Source: CAYPXN01 sp964470915 | Lineage (GTDB): Bacteria > UBA10199 > JADFYH01 | Length of the DNA stretch: 64,000 nt | Direction: 5' to 3' | Assembly (NCBI GenBank): GCA_964470915.1 | Contig: CAYYEM010000001.1 | Span: 102,345 to 166,344 of the forward strand | Shown here: piece after piece, positions 1 through 7,040 of the stretch | Layout of the letters: each line of letters starts with the position of its first letter | Position numbering within the stretch: the first letter of the stretch is position 1 | The notes under the pieces: generated by a model | What the model saw: only the letters and a program-made list of their open reading frames with translations | What the model was told of the DNA's origin: nothing | The model's database searches: none | Position numbers and translations under genes: made by a program

Positions 1-83
1 TTGCCGTTGCCATGCATTTTTGTAAATTTGATTTTCATAATATTTTAACAGAAGCAGGTTTAGAACCCTTCCTTATTTCTTAA
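1..83 (+). CDS. C-terminal end of an unidentified protein (partial)
   Basis: An open frame enters from the left edge (frame 3) and stops at TAA 81-83. About 26 residues are visible, ending GLEPFLIS. I do not recognise the family. It converges on lysA and overlaps its 3' end by 11 bp, which is plausible for tail-to-tail genes. It could also be a chance open frame; the sequence left of the window decides. Confidence 0.3.
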   Translation, partial: AVAMHFCKFDFHNILTEAGLEPFLIS

Positions 84-1332
84 GAAAAGCTGGGATTTTT
101 TCACCTCGGATCAAATCTTCCACTTTTTCTCTTTCCCTTATTACATGGAATTGATCATCGTTGACAAGTACCTCTGCTATACGAGGGCGACTGTTATAAT
201 TGGAAGACATAGCGAATCCGTAGGCTCCAGCAGAGAAAATGGCAAGCAAGTCTCCTGTTTTACTTTCAGGTAAGGGGCGATTCTGAGCAAAAAAATCACC
301 GGATTCACAAATGGGGCCGACGATATCCGTTTTTCGTTTGCGTCCTTTTTTCTGGATGACGGGGCTGATGTCATGAAAACTTCCGTAAAAAGCAGGACGA
401 ATCAAATCATTCATCGCGGCATCAACTACCACAAACTCTTTGCTAGGACTTTTTTTATTATAAATCACCCGAGTGAGTAAAATGCCTGAATTTCCCATAA
501 TCACTCTTCCAGGTTCAAAAATGAGAGTCACATGCAGATCTTTAATTTCATCTAATATAGCTTTGGCATAACTAGAAGGCAGTGGAGGGCTTTCATCTTT
601 ATAACGAATACCGAGTCCGCCTCCCAAATCAAGATACTGTAGTGTAATCCCCATTTTTTTGATTTTAGAAATGAGGATTTTGAGTTTTTTTAAGGCATCT
701 ACGAAAGGGCGAATTTGTGTGAGTTGGCTTCCGATGTGGCAATCAAGGCCTAGAATTTTTATATTAGGTAATTCTTTTGCTTTCTCATAAATTTCGAGAG
801 CTTTTCTTACATCGATACCAAACTTACTCTTTTTCATGCCTGTTGAAATATAAGGATGAGTTTTGGGATCAATGTTAGGGTTTACTCTCAGAGAAATGGG
901 GGCTTTTTTGTTTAGAGTAGCAGCGACACGATCGATAGCATAGAGCTCTTGTTCGGATTCTACATTAAACATGAGAATTCCTGCCTTGAGAGCTTGGGCT
1001 ATTTCAGAATCAGTTTTTCCCACTCCGGAGTAGACGATTTTTTGTGCTTCTACACCTGCTTGTAAAGCTCGATACAGTTCTCCGCCACTCACAATATCAA
1101 CCCCACCCCCTTCATTCGCGATGGCTTTTAAAATGGCGATATTAGAATTACATTTCATAGAAAAGCAAAGCAGGTGAGGAACAGAAGCGAAAGCTTCGTT
1201 AAACACGGAAAAATGTCTTTTGAGAGTTGCGTAACTGTAAATATAGACAGGAGTTCCAACCTTGTTTGCGATTTCTTCAACGGGAATTTGTTCTGCGTGA
1301 AGTTTATTTTTTTTATATTGGAAAAAATGCAT
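73..1332 (-). CDS. lysA: Diaminopimelate decarboxylase
   Basis: PLP enzyme of alanine-racemase fold type III that decarboxylates meso-diaminopimelate to lysine, the last step of lysine synthesis. The 419 residues match the family length. Visible motifs are the PLP lysine in FSMKCNSN (K60), HIGSQ at 199-203, the phosphate-binding GGGLG at 237-241, EPGR at 273-276, the active-site CESGD at 342-346 and AGAYG at 368-372. The ATG has an AAGGAA ribosome site about 6 nt upstream. It lies 130 bp downstream of argH on the same strand, a common pairing of amino-acid genes, with a palindromic repeat pair between them. Confidence 0.96.
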   Translation of the reverse strand: MHFFQYKKNKLHAEQIPVEEIANKVGTPVYIYSYATLKRHFSVFNEAFASVPHLLCFSMKCNSNIAILKAIANEGGGVDIVSGGELYRALQAGVEAQKIVYSGVGKTDSEIAQALKAGILMFNVESEQELYAIDRVAATLNKKAPISLRVNPNIDPKTHPYISTGMKKSKFGIDVRKALEIYEKAKELPNIKILGLDCHIGSQLTQIRPFVDALKKLKILISKIKKMGITLQYLDLGGGLGIRYKDESPPLPSSYAKAILDEIKDLHVTLIFEPGRVIMGNSGILLTRVIYNKKSPSKEFVVVDAAMNDLIRPAFYGSFHDISPVIQKKGRKRKTDIVGPICESGDFFAQNRPLPESKTGDLLAIFSAGAYGFAMSSNYNSRPRIAEVLVNDDQFHVIREREKVEDLIRGEKIPAFLKK

Positions 1333-1349
1333 TCGTATTCCTTTTTTTT

Positions 1350-1443
1350 GTAAAAATCCCTCCCGACCTCCCTTTTATAAAGAGAGGGGAAGTATTTGCA
1401 AGCTAAACTCCCCCTTTGAAAAGGGGGATGGAGGGGGATTTAA
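1350..1443. repeat. Two facing copies of a C/G-rich palindromic repeat (family C)
   Basis: The argH-lysA gap holds a stretch at 1409-1443 with CCCCCTTT-GAAAAGGGGG dyad symmetry followed by GGAGGGGGATTT. A degenerate copy lies in the opposite orientation at 1350-1391, beginning AATCCCTCCCGACCTCCC. Each copy can fold alone and the two can also pair with each other. Similar C/G-rich hairpins lie at 2872-2927, 17257-17313 and 21230-21268, always between genes. Confidence 0.7.
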
Positions 1444-1462
1444 AATAGAGAGGAGCTCCTAT

Positions 1463-2857
1463 TCAATTTCTCGGTTTTTTTCTAGCAAGAATTTTTTCAG
1501 CTCTGCGAATTTGGACTTTTACCTGCGAGAGGGCTGTCCCCCCATAGCTTTTACGCCGATTGACGGAAGCCTCGATAGAAAGCCATTGATAGACATCTTT
1601 TTGAACTTTTGAACTGAATTTTTGCAGAGTTTCCAAGGGTAAATCTTCTAGATATTTATTGTTTTCTTGGCAATATCTTACGAGTTTGCCCGCAATATGA
1701 TGAGATTCACGAAAGGGAACTCCTTTAGATGCAATATAATCTGCAAAGTCAGTGGCTAACAAAAAACCTTCCCGAGTTGCTTTAAGTAAGTTTTCTTCCT
1801 TGAAATTGGTTTCAGCCAGCATTTCCGCAAAAAGTTTAAGACAAGTTTGGGTGGTTTCTACGGAATCAAACAGAGGCTCCTTATCTTCTTGTAAATCTTT
1901 ATTGTATGCTAAAGGCAAACTTTTCAGGAGAGTGAGTAAGCTCAAAAGATTGCCGTAACAGCGGCCTGTTTTGCCGCGAATCAATTCGGGAACATCTGGA
2001 TTAATTTTTTGAGGCATCATTGAAGAGCCTGTGCAAAAATTTTCGGGTAATTTTACAAAGTCAAATTCAGCACTGCTCCATAAAATAAGTTCTTCACAAA
2101 AACGGGATAAATGCATCATGATGAGTGAACAAGCAGATAAAAATTCGACCACAAAATCACGATCGCTCACTGCATCGAGTGAATTATTTGCGATTCTTTC
2201 AAAGCCTAACTCTTTAGCTACATAAGCTCGATCAATCGGAAAAGTGGTACCTGCTAAAGCTCCTGCCCCGAGAGGTAAAGTCTGGACACGTTTCAGCAAG
2301 TCTTCCAAACGTTCTTTATCGCGTTCAGCCATTTCAAAATAAGCCATTAAATGATGAGCAAGTAAAATAGGTTGTGCTCTCTGTAGGTGAGTGTAGCCAG
2401 GTAAAATAGTTTGTTCATAGCGATTTGCTAGCAGGGTGAGCACTGATTGAAATTCAATTAAATTAGAAAACAAAACATGAATTTGATGTCGGCAGTAGAG
2501 TCTAACATCAGTCGCGACTTGATCGTTTCTGGAACGAGCAGTATGAATTTTTCCGCCCACAGCTCCAATTCTACGAATTAATTCCGATTCAATATTAAGA
2601 TGCACATCTTCCTGCTCAAGTTTCCATTTAAACTTTCCACTTTGAATATCTTTAGCAATGCTTTCTAGGCCTTTTTCAATTTTTTTGGCTTCAGCATTAC
2701 TGATGATTTTTTGCTTGGCCAGCATTTTGACATGGGCAAGGCTACCTGTGATGTCGTAAGGCCATAATTGCCAGTCAAAGGCGATCGAAGCGTTAAATTC
2801 ATCGACTTCTTGTTTGGTTTTTTTTGAAAAGCGGCCACCCCAGAGTTTTGTGGTCAT
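1463..2857 (-). CDS. argH: Argininosuccinate lyase
   Basis: Splits argininosuccinate into arginine and fumarate, the final step of arginine synthesis; cytosolic tetramer of the fumarase/aspartase superfamily. The 464 residues are the normal length. Family signatures seen are WGGRF at 6-10, HTARSRND at 105-112, YTHLQRAQP at 155-163 with the catalytic His, and the flexible loop GSSMMPQKINPD at 277-288 carrying the catalytic serine. A GGGAAA ribosome site precedes the ATG. argH is upstream of lysA and probably co-transcribed. Its product arginine could feed the agmatine route encoded at 43-45 kb. Confidence 0.97.
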   Translation of the reverse strand: MTTKLWGGRFSKKTKQEVDEFNASIAFDWQLWPYDITGSLAHVKMLAKQKIISNAEAKKIEKGLESIAKDIQSGKFKWKLEQEDVHLNIESELIRRIGAVGGKIHTARSRNDQVATDVRLYCRHQIHVLFSNLIEFQSVLTLLANRYEQTILPGYTHLQRAQPILLAHHLMAYFEMAERDKERLEDLLKRVQTLPLGAGALAGTTFPIDRAYVAKELGFERIANNSLDAVSDRDFVVEFLSACSLIMMHLSRFCEELILWSSAEFDFVKLPENFCTGSSMMPQKINPDVPELIRGKTGRCYGNLLSLLTLLKSLPLAYNKDLQEDKEPLFDSVETTQTCLKLFAEMLAETNFKEENLLKATREGFLLATDFADYIASKGVPFRESHHIAGKLVRYCQENNKYLEDLPLETLQKFSSKVQKDVYQWLSIEASVNRRKSYGGTALSQVKVQIRRAEKILARKKPRN

Positions 2858-2871
2858 ATGATTTTATTTCC

Positions 2872-2927
2872 CGTTTCCCTTCACCTTCTTCCCGAGAGGG
2901 GAGATAGGCAGGGAGAGGGGGATTTTT
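2872..2927. repeat. C/G-rich hairpin repeat (family C)
   Basis: The sequence just upstream of argH contains CCCGAGAGGGGAG followed by GGGAGAGGGGGAT, resembling the repeats in the argH-lysA gap. The remainder of the 400-bp argH-rho intergenic region is AT-rich and holds the rho promoter and leader. Confidence 0.5.
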
Positions 2928-3027
2928 TGTGGTCATTAAGAATGTAAGAACTGTTAAAACTTGATTAAAGCTCCGATAACAAGCAGAGGAAACTTTTTCA
3001 AGGAATTAAAAACCTTCAGCAAAATTC

Positions 3028-3057
3028 TTGACACTTTTCCCAGAATGAGATCATAAT
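3028..3057 (+). promoter_or_regulatory. Sigma-70 promoter of rho
   Basis: A perfect -35 TTGACA at 3028-3033 is followed after 18 bp by CATAAT at 3052-3057 (5 of 6 matches to TATAAT). The predicted transcript starts near 3064, giving rho a leader of about 190 nt. Confidence 0.7.
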
Positions 3058-3063
3058 AGTTAA

Positions 3064-3257
3064 AACTCGCCTTAGAAAAATAATCATGAAAATTAAAAAA
3101 GGAATGATGAACAACTGAATAACAAAAACCCTTTCCAACCCAAAAAGAGACTAAATCTTTTGAAAACCCTGATATCTAGAATGAAAAAACATACAATCCT
3201 ATAAGAAAGGAGTCTCAGCAGGAACGCTGTGAATGTTTCTATTCTGCTGAAATCCCC
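3064..3257 (+). promoter_or_regulatory. Structured rho leader with displaced Shine-Dalgarno and short uORFs
   Basis: The strong AAGGAG at 3207-3212 lies 45 nt before the rho ATG, too far for normal use. Between them TCAGCAG (3215-3221) can pair with CTGCTGA (3244-3250). Folding that stem removes 36 nt and leaves an effective spacing of 9 nt. Two tiny open frames lie upstream: MKIKKGMMNN (3086-3118) and MKKHTIL (3181-3204), the latter ending two bases before the ribosome site. E. coli rho is known to be autoregulated through its leader. A similar role here is inference. Confidence 0.5.
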
Positions 3258-4679
3258 ATGAGTGAAGATATGAATAGACCTAATGAAAATGGACATCGTC
3301 AACGTCGCGGAGGAGGAGGCCATCGCCGTCACTCCGGACATCGTCGCCCCGATTACGAACCTATCGATCGAGGTCCCAGTGAAGAAGAGTTAGCCGCTGA
3401 AGCTTCCACAGAAGCTCCTACCGGCCCTGTGATGAACTTAAAAGATCTCAAAGATAAAAAAATCAACGATCTCATCCATATGGCCCGCGATTTAAATATC
3501 GAAGGGGCTGCAGGCATGAAGCGCCAAGAGTTGATTTTTGCTTTGCTGCAAAAACAAACAGAACGAAATGGGCAAATTTATGGAGAGGGTGTTTTAGAAA
3601 CACTTCCAGATGGTTTCGGTTTCTTGAGAGCACCGGACTATAATTACTTGCCAGGTCCGGACGATATTTATGTTTCTCCTTCGCAAATTAGAAGATTTGG
3701 TTTGAGAACAGGAGATACGATATCAGGGCAGGTTCGCCCTCCTAAAGAAGGTGAAAGATATTTCGCTCTTTTAAAAGTTGAGCGAGTGAATTTTGAAGTT
3801 TCCGATGTGAATCGTGACAAAATTCTTTTCGATAACCTCACCCCTCTTTATTCTAATGAAAAATTAAATCTTGAGTATGAAACTAAAAATTACACTACTC
3901 GAGTGATTGATTTGTTGAGCCCTATTGGAAAAGGTCAACGCGCCTTGATTGTAGCTCCTCCACGTACTGGTAAAACCATCATGATGCAAAACGTGGCAAA
4001 TGCTATTACGGCTAACAATCCTGATGTGGTGCTCATTGTATTGCTGATTGATGAACGTCCAGAAGAAGTGACGGATATGCAGCGTTCTGTAAAAGGTGAA
4101 GTGATTAGTTCTACTTTCGATGAGCCTGCTTCACGTCACGTTCAGGTTGCTGAAATGGTGCTTGAAAAAGCGAAACGCCTGGTTGAACAACGTAAAGACG
4201 TTGTGATTTTGCTCGATTCAATTACTCGTTTGGCGCGTGCTTATAATACAGTAGTGCCTCCTTCGGGAAAAATACTTTCTGGAGGTGTGGATTCCAATGC
4301 ACTTCATAAGCCAAAACGATTTTTTGGTGCTGCTCGCAATATTGAAGAAGGTGGATCGCTTACTATTATTGCAACAGCTCTGATTGATACTGGAAGTCGA
4401 ATGGATGAAGTTATCTTCGAAGAATTCAAAGGTACAGGTAACTGTGAAATTCATCTCGATCGCAAGTTGATGGAAAAAAGAATTTTCCCTTGTATCGATA
4501 TCAATAAATCAGGAACCCGTCGTGAAGAATTGCTTTTGCCTGAAAATGTCCTCAATCGTATTTGGATTTTGCGTAAACTTTTAGCACCACTCAATGTGGT
4601 GGATGCTATGGAGTTCATGGTCGATAAAATGTCGCACGCCAAAACGAACGGTGATTTCCTCGATTCCATGAATAAATAA
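3258..4679 (+). CDS. rho: Transcription termination factor Rho
   Basis: Hexameric RNA helicase/ATPase that ends transcription at Rho-dependent sites. The order is a basic Gly/Arg/His-rich N-terminal extension (about 1-55), a Rho N-terminal helical domain (57-100), a cold-shock-like RNA-binding domain (about 105-180, including GFGFLR), and the ATPase core with Walker A APPRTGKT at 233-240, DERPEEV at 265-271 and Walker B LLDSITR at 318-324. The 473 residues slightly exceed the E. coli length because of the N-terminal extension. The ATG at 3258 has no adjacent ribosome site; ATG 3270 is an alternative start. Confidence 0.97.
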   Translation: MSEDMNRPNENGHRQRRGGGGHRRHSGHRRPDYEPIDRGPSEEELAAEASTEAPTGPVMNLKDLKDKKINDLIHMARDLNIEGAAGMKRQELIFALLQKQTERNGQIYGEGVLETLPDGFGFLRAPDYNYLPGPDDIYVSPSQIRRFGLRTGDTISGQVRPPKEGERYFALLKVERVNFEVSDVNRDKILFDNLTPLYSNEKLNLEYETKNYTTRVIDLLSPIGKGQRALIVAPPRTGKTIMMQNVANAITANNPDVVLIVLLIDERPEEVTDMQRSVKGEVISSTFDEPASRHVQVAEMVLEKAKRLVEQRKDVVILLDSITRLARAYNTVVPPSGKILSGGVDSNALHKPKRFFGAARNIEEGGSLTIIATALIDTGSRMDEVIFEEFKGTGNCEIHLDRKLMEKRIFPCIDINKSGTRREELLLPENVLNRIWILRKLLAPLNVVDAMEFMVDKMSHAKTNGDFLDSMNK

Positions 4680-4680
4680 T

Positions 4681-5421
4681 TTATAAAGGGAAAAACTTAT
4701 TTTCTCTGGGTAAAGTCATCATCGGAGCTGATTTCAATTGAATGATAGCTTTGGGTAAAGCCTTGTATTTAGTGGGAACTACCCCAGGGTTTTGAGGGTC
4801 GTGATTATACGCATCATGACAGCTGTAGATAAATTCTCCTGTATAAAACATTCCATTAGAATCTCTATAACTGGCACTGAGCTTTGCTTCGTTGTTACCA
4901 TACGAACAAGGATCTTTCGGTGGACCCAGCAAAAGACCTAGCTTGGCTTTAAAAACGCCACATTGATTAACAAAATAGGGATTATTAATATCTTCTTCAG
5001 ATTCATATTTTCCTAAAACATAATTTATCTTCCAATTTTCTCCGGAATCTTTTGTCCAAGATTTTACAGTCGGAATGTTTTCAAAACCTTTTTCGCAGTT
5101 CGCATTCAGATTTGTGTTAGGCAATAGCACAATACCATCGACCATTAATCCAAGTTGAGGGGTTAAGGGTTGCGTCGGTTGAGCAGGAGGATTGAACTTA
5201 GCAATCGATATTGGAGAAATATCTGATTCTGATGCACTATCTTCGGATGGGCTCGAATCATCTTCTTGAGAAGTAGATGGATGATTAGATTCCGAAGAAC
5301 TTGTCGCTGTATTTTCAATTCCCTGAGTCAGCGGTGAAGAAACTGGGCCTGCACCTGTGCAGGCAGAAATATTTAAAATTAGAAAAATGACTAAAATCAA
5401 AATGTGTTTGTTTTTTAACAT
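4681..5421 (-). CDS. Paralogous lipoprotein 1 of 3, unknown function
   Basis: Predicted lipoprotein with a hydrophobic N-terminus and lipobox ISAC; the lipidated Cys is about residue 21. A Ser/Thr/Pro/Glu-rich, probably disordered linker (about 25-95) precedes a globular part with several cysteines (QCGVF, DPCSYG, YSCHD). The ATG at 5421 is preferred over the in-frame TTG just before it. The next two genes have the same architecture and share IPTVKSW, QCG and ASYRD(S/D) motifs, so all three are paralogs. It converges on rho with one base between stop codons. I do not recognise the family. Confidence 0.8.
   Translation of the reverse strand: MLKNKHILILVIFLILNISACTGAGPVSSPLTQGIENTATSSSESNHPSTSQEDDSSPSEDSASESDISPISIAKFNPPAQPTQPLTPQLGLMVDGIVLLPNTNLNANCEKGFENIPTVKSWTKDSGENWKINYVLGKYESEEDINNPYFVNQCGVFKAKLGLLLGPPKDPCSYGNNEAKLSASYRDSNGMFYTGEFIYSCHDAYNHDPQNPGVVPTKYKALPKAIIQLKSAPMMTLPRENKFFPL
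5168..5367. repeat. 200-bp near-identical segment, copy 1
   Basis: This segment encodes the lipobox and linker of the first lipoprotein. By eye it differs from 5907-6106 at about five positions, and the lipobox-proximal part (about 130 bp) looks identical. The sequences on either side are clearly diverged, which suggests recent gene conversion or partial duplication. Confidence 0.85.
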
Positions 5422-5437
5422 CAAAATATTTTTTCTT

Positions 5438-6163
5438 TTATGGATTTGTGAGTATCTCCATATAATTTGGATTCATCATCAAAGCTAGGGGTTTAAGTTC
5501 AATGAATGCATCGGGAAAATTTGGAGCGTCGTTGCAAGTATAGATGTGTGAGTCTCCCGTATAGATCATCCCTGCATCATCTTTATAACTTGCAGTAAAT
5601 TTTACTTTTTCATTTCCTCCACACTCATTAGGATTAGGACCTATCATAATATAAAGTCTGCCGGTAAAACCACCACAATGATCGACAGCGAAAGGAAGAA
5701 TCTCGTCTTCCTCTGTTTCTTTTTTACCTAAAATGAATTTTAATTCCCAACTTGCATCCTCGGCTTTTATCCAAGATTTTACTGTGGGGATAGAGGTGGC
5801 GAAGGGCGCTGGATGTTTGTCATTTTTGCCACATTCAGGATCAGGAGTACCTCCAGGTAAAACGACGGTCCCATGAATTTCTAATAGATGAACATCAATG
5901 ATTACAGGTTGCGTCGGTTGAGCAGGAGGATTGAACTTGGCAATCGATATTGGAGAGATATCTGCTTCTGATGAGCTATCTTCGGATGGGCTCGAATCAT
6001 CTTCTTGAGAAGTAGATGGATGATTAGATTCCGAAGAACTTGTCGCTGTATTTTCAATTCCCTGAGTCAGCGGTGAAGAAACTGGGCCTGCACCTGTGCA
6101 GGCAGATAAATTCCAAAACAATAGAATGGCCAAGGTTAAAATATTTTTATTTCTTGAAAACAA
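5438..6163 (-). CDS. Paralogous lipoprotein 2 of 3, unknown function
   Basis: 241-residue predicted lipoprotein with lipobox LSAC (Cys22). The start is TTG at 6163, supported by AGAGGATC about 5 nt upstream. The Ser/Glu/Asp/Pro-rich linker is almost identical to that of the downstream paralog, while the C-terminal domain has diverged but keeps IPTVKSW, DHCGGF, NECGG and IYTCND. It lies 16 bp from the downstream paralog and 25 bp from the upstream one, so one transcript is likely. Function is unknown; a surface-exposed lipoprotein is inference. Confidence 0.8.
   Translation of the reverse strand: MFSRNKNILTLAILLFWNLSACTGAGPVSSPLTQGIENTATSSSESNHPSTSQEDDSSPSEDSSSEADISPISIAKFNPPAQPTQPVIIDVHLLEIHGTVVLPGGTPDPECGKNDKHPAPFATSIPTVKSWIKAEDASWELKFILGKKETEEDEILPFAVDHCGGFTGRLYIMIGPNPNECGGNEKVKFTASYKDDAGMIYTGDSHIYTCNDAPNFPDAFIELKPLALMMNPNYMEILTNP
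5907..6106. repeat. 200-bp near-identical segment, copy 2
   Basis: Partner of 5168-5367, encoding the signal-peptide end and linker of the second lipoprotein. Confidence 0.85.
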
Positions 6164-6188
6164 GTGATCCTCTTTAGATTTACTTAAA

Positions 6189-6851
6189 TTAGTTCATCAA
6201 AAAAAATGATTGGTCAGGTGCTAGCATCATTGGTTGTGAGACAGGCTCGAGAATAATTAAAATTAAAGGAGGATTTTCCCGATCTTTGCAGGAATAAACA
6301 GGGGATTCTCCTTGATAATATTTTCTATTAGAATCTCGATAGCTTCCTACAAGTTTAACTTGATCCTCATTGAGGCAAGCATGTTCTGAGGGTCCCCAGA
6401 AGCTAAAGTGAATTCCAAATTTTCCACATTGGTAAGCTGTTAGTGTTTCGGAATCATCCTGATTTGGATCTGGTTTACTCAATTCATAATCTAATTTCCA
6501 TTCTTGCCCTGGACTTTTTTTCCAAACCTGCACTGTAGGAATATTTTTAAATAAAGTTTCGCAATCTGCATTTGTGTCGGATCCATTGATAAAGATACGT
6601 CCTTTGGCCCAAATAGAACCTTGGGGCACTAGGGGTTGGGTAGGTTGTGCGCTTGGGGCAGCAGAAGCTACTGTCGTGTTAGAACTTTGTTCAGTCGTTT
6701 GTGAGGATACCTCAGGGCTGGTGTTGGTTGAAATGGGAGACCCAGAGCCTCCACCGGTACAAGCTGAGAAGAGAAGCAATAAACAAAGAATCAGAATGCT
6801 ATTTCTTAAATACACAGCCTTTATTATATTGCAAAATTTTAGATTAAACAA
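6189..6851 (-). CDS. Paralogous lipoprotein 3 of 3, unknown function
   Basis: 220-residue predicted lipoprotein, first gene of the three in the transcription direction. A longer N-terminus precedes the hydrophobic stretch and lipobox LFSAC (Cys31). The TTG start at 6851 is supported by AAGGGG 5 nt upstream. The linker is Ser/Thr/Gln-rich and only its end (AQPTQPL) resembles the other two. The C-terminal domain keeps IPTVQVW, YQCGKF, HACLN, GSYRDSN and YSCKD, so it is the most diverged copy. No recognised family. Confidence 0.78.
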   Translation of the reverse strand: MFNLKFCNIIKAVYLRNSILILCLLLLFSACTGGGSGSPISTNTSPEVSSQTTEQSSNTTVASAAPSAQPTQPLVPQGSIWAKGRIFINGSDTNADCETLFKNIPTVQVWKKSPGQEWKLDYELSKPDPNQDDSETLTAYQCGKFGIHFSFWGPSEHACLNEDQVKLVGSYRDSNRKYYQGESPVYSCKDRENPPLILIILEPVSQPMMLAPDQSFFLMN

Positions 6852-6955
6852 TCTTGCCCCTTAATACCCCTTAACTTTAATATTATCGTCTAAAACTGGA
6901 AATAAGTTGTGGTAAAACATTCATTAACAAACTCTAACTATTTTTATCATCACAA

Positions 6956-7023
6956 GGGGCTTGCGTCGCCCCCTCCACCCAGCAAAGCTGGGCAGATCCT
7001 CCCCCTCAACGCCCCCGTGGGGC
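6956..7023. repeat. Cluster of three GC-rich hairpins
   Basis: Three perfect short stems lie in a row downstream of the sigma-54 activator gene: GGGGC/GCCCC (6956-6960 with 6968-6972), CCCAGC-AAA-GCTGGG (6978-6992) and GCCCC-CGT-GGGGC (7011-7023). On the plus strand the last is followed within about 10 nt by a T run; on the minus strand, where the gene is, no U tract follows. This fits a repeat element or weak terminator. Confidence 0.55.
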
Positions 7024-7040
7024 TGGTTTGATTATTTTTT

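Noticed and set aside
6574..6864. Plus-strand frame of 96 residues over the third lipoprotein
   Set aside because: Antisense shadow of a gene with a good signal peptide and paralogs.
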